DNA from: Candidatus Njordarchaeota archaeon
Lineage (GTDB): Archaea > Asgardarchaeota > Njordarchaeia > Njordarchaeales > Njordarchaeaceae
Assembly: GCA_029856615.1 (NCBI GenBank)
Contig: JAHKLF010000057.1
Coordinates: forward strand, 1-8,436
Length of the DNA: 8,436 nt
Direction: 5' to 3'
The notes beneath the pieces were generated by a model. The model searched no databases, had not been told where the DNA came from, and saw only the letters and a list, made by a program, of their open reading frames with translations. This document shows, piece by piece, positions 6,073-8,436 of this stretch. Positions within the stretch are counted from its first letter, which is position 1, and the number at the start of each line of letters is the position of its first letter. Made by a program: the position numbers and the translations under genes.

Positions 6073-7098
6073 ATGAGAAAAGCCCATGCAGTAATATTGA
6101 GTATCTTTTTCATAAGCATATTGATTAGTAGCTACTATCTATATTTCGCAAAAGCTACAGTAACAGTTGGTGACAAAAACTTCAAACTGAGTATTATCTA
6201 TGATAGTTACTTCATCGATGAAAACGGTAATAAATTAGCATTGGTCTCTTCTGGAGGACAAACTGTTGAAAGTTATCATCTCGAACTACAATATACAATT
6301 GATGGAGAAGAAATTAATTGGGATACATTAACAGTAGAAATCAACGGATTATTAACTATATATCTCAATGAAATAACGCCAGATCATCCAAATGGAACGC
6401 GCGAAATTTTGCATAATGAAACGTTAATCAATGTAACAACATCCAAACGATCTTCCTCCTATACATTAGATATATCAGCAGTCGACTTAATAAAACCTGT
6501 TGCAGAAAAATTATACGATAATGCTACTGTAATATTCGAAATAATGGTGACAATAATAGCCAATGCAGAAGATCGCTATGGCATACAAAGAACAGCAAGA
6601 TGGAAGGGCTTCTATGCAAAATCATTTATTTGGCGAGAACCAACATTAGAAATCATAACTCCTGGCTCTGATAATACAGAGGAAGAAACTGAGGAAGATG
6701 AAGATTCAGACGATACTACAGTTACCGCTTATGATAGAGGATATCAGCGAGGATACGATATGGGTTATCGTTGGGGTTATCAGGATGCTAAACTCAATAG
6801 ACGACCACGTTATACTGAAAAATCAGACCATAAAGGAACTTCATATTTCGATGGATATAAAGATGGTATTCAAGATGGCTATGTTGATGGTTATAATGAA
6901 GGTATGAAAAGTCGTGGTGGCGCATGGGGACTATCTTCATTAGATACAGAAGGTATGAGAAGAACAAATGTTGAAAAAGCAATACTGTTAATCAGCTTTA
7001 GCTCTTTATTAATTGGCGGCTATTATTTAATAGATATTTTCTCAAAGAGGAATCGAAGATACACTAGAACTAGAAAAGGCAGGAGGCGAGGAAGATGA
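6073..7098 (+). CDS. Bitopic surface protein with Gly-Tyr repeats, paralogue A
   Basis: The 341-residue product has an N-terminal membrane helix at about 7-27 and a beta-rich ectodomain (about 30-195) with several NxT/S sequons (NGT, NET, NVT, NAT). An acidic linker follows (about 199-216, Glu/Asp/Thr). Next come two clusters with Gly every fourth residue, usually followed by Tyr: residues 220-236 (Gly223, 227, 231, 235) and 258-278 (Gly261, 265, 269, 273, 277). The conserved SDHKGTSY joins them. A second helix lies at about 303-323 and the tail is basic (ending RKGRRRGR). The pattern resembles the GX3 repeat of Yae1-like proteins. GGTGAT at 6063-6068 sets the start. The downstream neighbour is a full-length paralogue overlapping by four bases. 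Both ends should face inside and the repeats outside. Function is unknown. Confidence 0.82.
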   Translation: MRKAHAVILSIFFISILISSYYLYFAKATVTVGDKNFKLSIIYDSYFIDENGNKLALVSSGGQTVESYHLELQYTIDGEEINWDTLTVEINGLLTIYLNEITPDHPNGTREILHNETLINVTTSKRSSSYTLDISAVDLIKPVAEKLYDNATVIFEIMVTIIANAEDRYGIQRTARWKGFYAKSFIWREPTLEIITPGSDNTEEETEEDEDSDDTTVTAYDRGYQRGYDMGYRWGYQDAKLNRRPRYTEKSDHKGTSYFDGYKDGIQDGYVDGYNEGMKSRGGAWGLSSLDTEGMRRTNVEKAILLISFSSLLIGGYYLIDIFSKRNRRYTRTRKGRRRGR

Positions 7099-8177
7099 AT
7101 AAGACTTATACAGTAATATTAAGTATTTTCTTTATAGGCATACTTATTGGATCATATTTTCTCTTTTTCCAGAAGGCACAAATTAGAGTCGGCGATGAAC
7201 ACTTTAATATGCAGGTCACATACGATAGTTATTTCATTGATGTAAACGGAAACAAATTAGCATTAGTTACAGCAGACGGCAGCATAGTCGATCGTTACCA
7301 TTTAGAAATCTATTATTGCGTGAATGGAAAAGAAATAAATTGGGATACATTAACCGTACATGTTTACGGAAAATTAGAGATAACATTAAACGAGATATCC
7401 CCAGAAAATCCAGAAGGAGAACGTACCTTAGTCTATAATGAAACATTATTAAACATAACAACTTCAAAGAGAAAATCTTCCTATATTATTGAGAGAACTG
7501 CGGATGAAATAATTGACGCAATAACAATGACACTACAAGACAATACGACAATAACAATCGACATTAAAATAAGAATCTGGGCAACTGCCTACGATATTTA
7601 TGCAGTAATGAGATACGCAAACTGGAGAGGATACTACTCAAAAACATTTATCTGGAAGAAATTATATACGCCGCCAGGTGAAGAAAACACAGTAATAGAA
7701 ACACCAAGTGAAGATCAAACTAATGACGGTGCATCAGGAGAAACAATAACAGATTATGATAGAGGATACAACGAAGGCTATAATGATGGCTATGACGCTG
7801 GAGTAAGTGATGCAAAAGCTGGTTTACCTCAACAATACACTACCTATTCAGATCATAAAGGAACTACATATGAAGATGGCTATGAAGATGGCTATATAGA
7901 CGGTTATATAGATGGCTATAACGATGCATCAGCGACAGAAAGTGATAGCGGAGAAGATAGCGGTGGAGGAGGTGGTGGAGGTGATACATCACCACCAACA
8001 GATACGATACATCCAGATTGGACAGTAGCATCTTCTCTCGATACCGAGGGAATGAGAAAGGCCAATACTACTAAAGCGATGATGATTATGGCGTTCAGCG
8101 CTCTATTAATCGGTGCATACTGGGTCTATGATACAAAGCTTGCGGCGCGAGGAAGGAGGAGAGGCAGACGCCGATGA
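7095..8177 (+). CDS. Bitopic surface protein with Gly-Tyr repeats, paralogue B
   Basis: The 360-residue product has the same plan as its upstream neighbour: helix at about 7-27, a sequon-bearing ectodomain (NET, NIT, NTT), GYxxG clusters at 221-236 and 259-275, conserved SDHKGTTY, then SSLDTEGMR, a second helix and a basic tail (ARGRRRGRRR). By eye the ectodomains align without gaps over the first 120 or so residues at well over half identity, for example YDSYFID.NGNKLALV and EINWDTLTV. Paralogue B adds a Gly run (290-296) and a Pro/Thr linker (SPPTDTIHPDW) before the second helix, and its second repeat cluster is purer and more Asp-rich. The ATG overlaps the preceding TGA, with GGAGGCGAGG just upstream. 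The pair may form a heteromer or alternative surface proteins; this is inference. Confidence 0.82.
   Translation: MNKTYTVILSIFFIGILIGSYFLFFQKAQIRVGDEHFNMQVTYDSYFIDVNGNKLALVTADGSIVDRYHLEIYYCVNGKEINWDTLTVHVYGKLEITLNEISPENPEGERTLVYNETLLNITTSKRKSSYIIERTADEIIDAITMTLQDNTTITIDIKIRIWATAYDIYAVMRYANWRGYYSKTFIWKKLYTPPGEENTVIETPSEDQTNDGASGETITDYDRGYNEGYNDGYDAGVSDAKAGLPQQYTTYSDHKGTTYEDGYEDGYIDGYIDGYNDASATESDSGEDSGGGGGGGDTSPPTDTIHPDWTVASSLDTEGMRKANTTKAMMIMAFSALLIGAYWVYDTKLAARGRRRGRRR
7872..7919 (+). repeat. 12-bp tandem repeat, four copies, coding for (E/I)DGY
   Basis: Four in-frame 12-base units follow each other: GAAGATGGCTAT twice (identical), ATAGACGGTTAT, then ATAGATGGCTAT. They encode part of the second Gly-Tyr cluster of paralogue B. 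The near identity at third-codon positions suggests recent slippage expansion. The matching region of paralogue A (6850-6897) encodes the same pattern with diverged codons. Confidence 0.8.
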
Positions 8178-8199
8178 ATCTTATTCATTATTATTTTTT
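8174..8199 (+). terminator. Hairpin plus T-tract closing the operon
   Basis: ATGAAT and ATTCAT form a 6-bp stem with loop CTT (8174-8188), followed at once by TATTATTTTTT. A second T-rich stretch (TATTTTTATT) lies at 8231-8240. The position right at the stop of paralogue B, before a new promoter-like region, supports a terminator. Confidence 0.55.
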
Positions 8200-8255
8200 C
8201 GCTCACGAATTCTTCGCTTAGTAATAATAATATTTTTATTGCCGAGCGCTGGAAT

Positions 8256-8269
8256 TATAATATAATTTA
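8256..8269 (+). promoter_or_regulatory. TATA-like promoter element for the following gene
   Basis: TATAATATAATTTA lies downstream of the terminator region and about 100 bases before the next gene. The predicted start of transcription is near 8285-8292. The short purine-containing GCTGGAA just before it could act as a BRE, but this is weak. Confidence 0.4.
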
Positions 8270-8295
8270 TGTAGTATTCTATTATGCAGTGATCG

Positions 8296-8343
8296 ATGCA
8301 ATTTATTTTCGGCGTGACTTGTAAAGAAGAACCTGGGAGGTGA
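8296..8343 (+). CDS. Possible 15-residue leader peptide ORF
   Basis: ATG 8296 opens a frame encoding MQFIFGVTCKEEPGR and ending at TGA 8341-8343, inside a strong ribosome binding site (GGGAGGTGA at 8335-8343). The stop-within-GGTGA arrangement matches true gene junctions in this window. A GTGAT stands only two bases before the ATG, which is too close, and the ATG is near the predicted transcript start. It could be leaderless, or simply chance. Confidence 0.2.
   Translation: MQFIFGVTCKEEPGR
8335..8343 (+). promoter_or_regulatory. Strong ribosome binding site with no well-placed start
   Basis: GGGAGGTGA is the best Shine-Dalgarno match in the window, yet the next in-frame ATG of the downstream gene (8371) is 27 bases away. 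The nearest start, TTG 8345, is one base away and opens a nine-residue ORF (MKRRFRMTA) whose TGA overlaps ATG 8371. Confidence 0.5.
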
Positions 8344-8370
8344 GTTGAAACGTCGTTTCAGAATGACTGC

Positions 8371-8436
8371 ATGAAAAGAAAAATCATTCTCAGCATTCTT
8401 ATTATATTGATTTTAACGGCGAGCTTTGTTTACGCA
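8371..8436 (+). CDS. N terminus of a secreted protein (signal peptide, 3' truncated)
   Basis: ATG 8371 begins a frame open to the right edge. The 22 visible residues have a basic start (MKRK), a hydrophobic core rich in Ile and Leu, and a small-residue end (TASFVYA), a textbook Sec signal peptide with likely cleavage after the final Ala. It is probably the first residues of another exported or surface protein of the same element. No ribosome binding site sits at the usual distance; the strong one at 8335-8343 is too far unless the short ORF at 8345-8374, which overlaps this ATG by ATGA, couples translation. Confidence 0.65.
   Translation, partial: MKRKIILSILIILILTASFVYA

Noticed and set aside
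2433..7467. Several 60-66 residue reverse-strand ORFs and a 69-residue forward one at 6698
   Set aside because: All lie inside well-supported genes in other frames, have unlikely compositions and show no start signals.
7872..7919. CRISPR-like or regulatory direct repeat
   Set aside because: Units are 12 bases, contiguous and in frame without spacers, so they are coding repeats.
6730..7925. RTX, dockerin or thrombospondin-type calcium repeats
   Set aside because: The Asp-Gly-Tyr spacing of four does not match the nonapeptide RTX, dockerin or DxDxDG patterns; GX3-type repeat fits better.
1..8436. tRNA, rRNA, integrase, transposase or attachment site
   Set aside because: No cloverleaf-like segment, recombinase motif or long direct repeat at the edges could be seen by eye.

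Overview
The window looks like part of an archaeal mobile element, most simply a virus or an integrated virus, although no hallmark viral gene is visible. All recognisable genes lie on the + strand, are tightly packed, and often overlap or share stop/start bases. Signs pointing to Archaea are TATA-like A/T boxes, T-tract terminators, GGTGA-type ribosome binding sites, heavy AGA/AGG and ATA codon use, and an ATP-dependent DNA ligase. These are suggestive, not proof, and the viral assignment is inference.

Layout. Positions 2-127 are the tail of an upstream gene. Positions 128-253 hold a TATA-like box and a strong two-part hairpin. Next comes a gene for a membrane-anchored, beta-rich surface protein (254-1189), followed by a T-tract. 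A compact operon follows: a small basic protein (1240-1560), a coiled-coil protein (1562-1897), an ATP-dependent DNA ligase (1894-3195), a 20-residue Arg/Lys peptide nested over the ligase end (3158-3220), a large four-helix membrane protein with an ectodomain (3240-4820), a small helical protein (4826-5104), a CPBP-family intramembrane protease (5071-5739), a three-helix membrane protein (5750-6067), and two tandem paralogues (6073-7098 and 7095-8177). The paralogues each have a transmembrane helix at both ends, a surface domain and Gly-Tyr repeats. A hairpin plus T-tract closes this unit. After it come a new TATA-like box, a leader with tiny ORFs, and the signal peptide of a gene that runs off the window (8371-8436).

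How the parts may work together. Three of the membrane proteins end in short, strongly basic tails predicted to lie inside the membrane, and a separate tiny peptide is 75% Arg/Lys. With N-glycosylation sequons in the ectodomains, this fits an enveloped particle whose membrane proteins display a surface layer and grip nucleic acid on the inside, with a protamine-like peptide condensing the genome. The ligase would act in replication or repair and the CPBP protease on membrane-protein maturation. This scheme is inference; the individual ORFs, motifs and start signals are read directly from the sequence.
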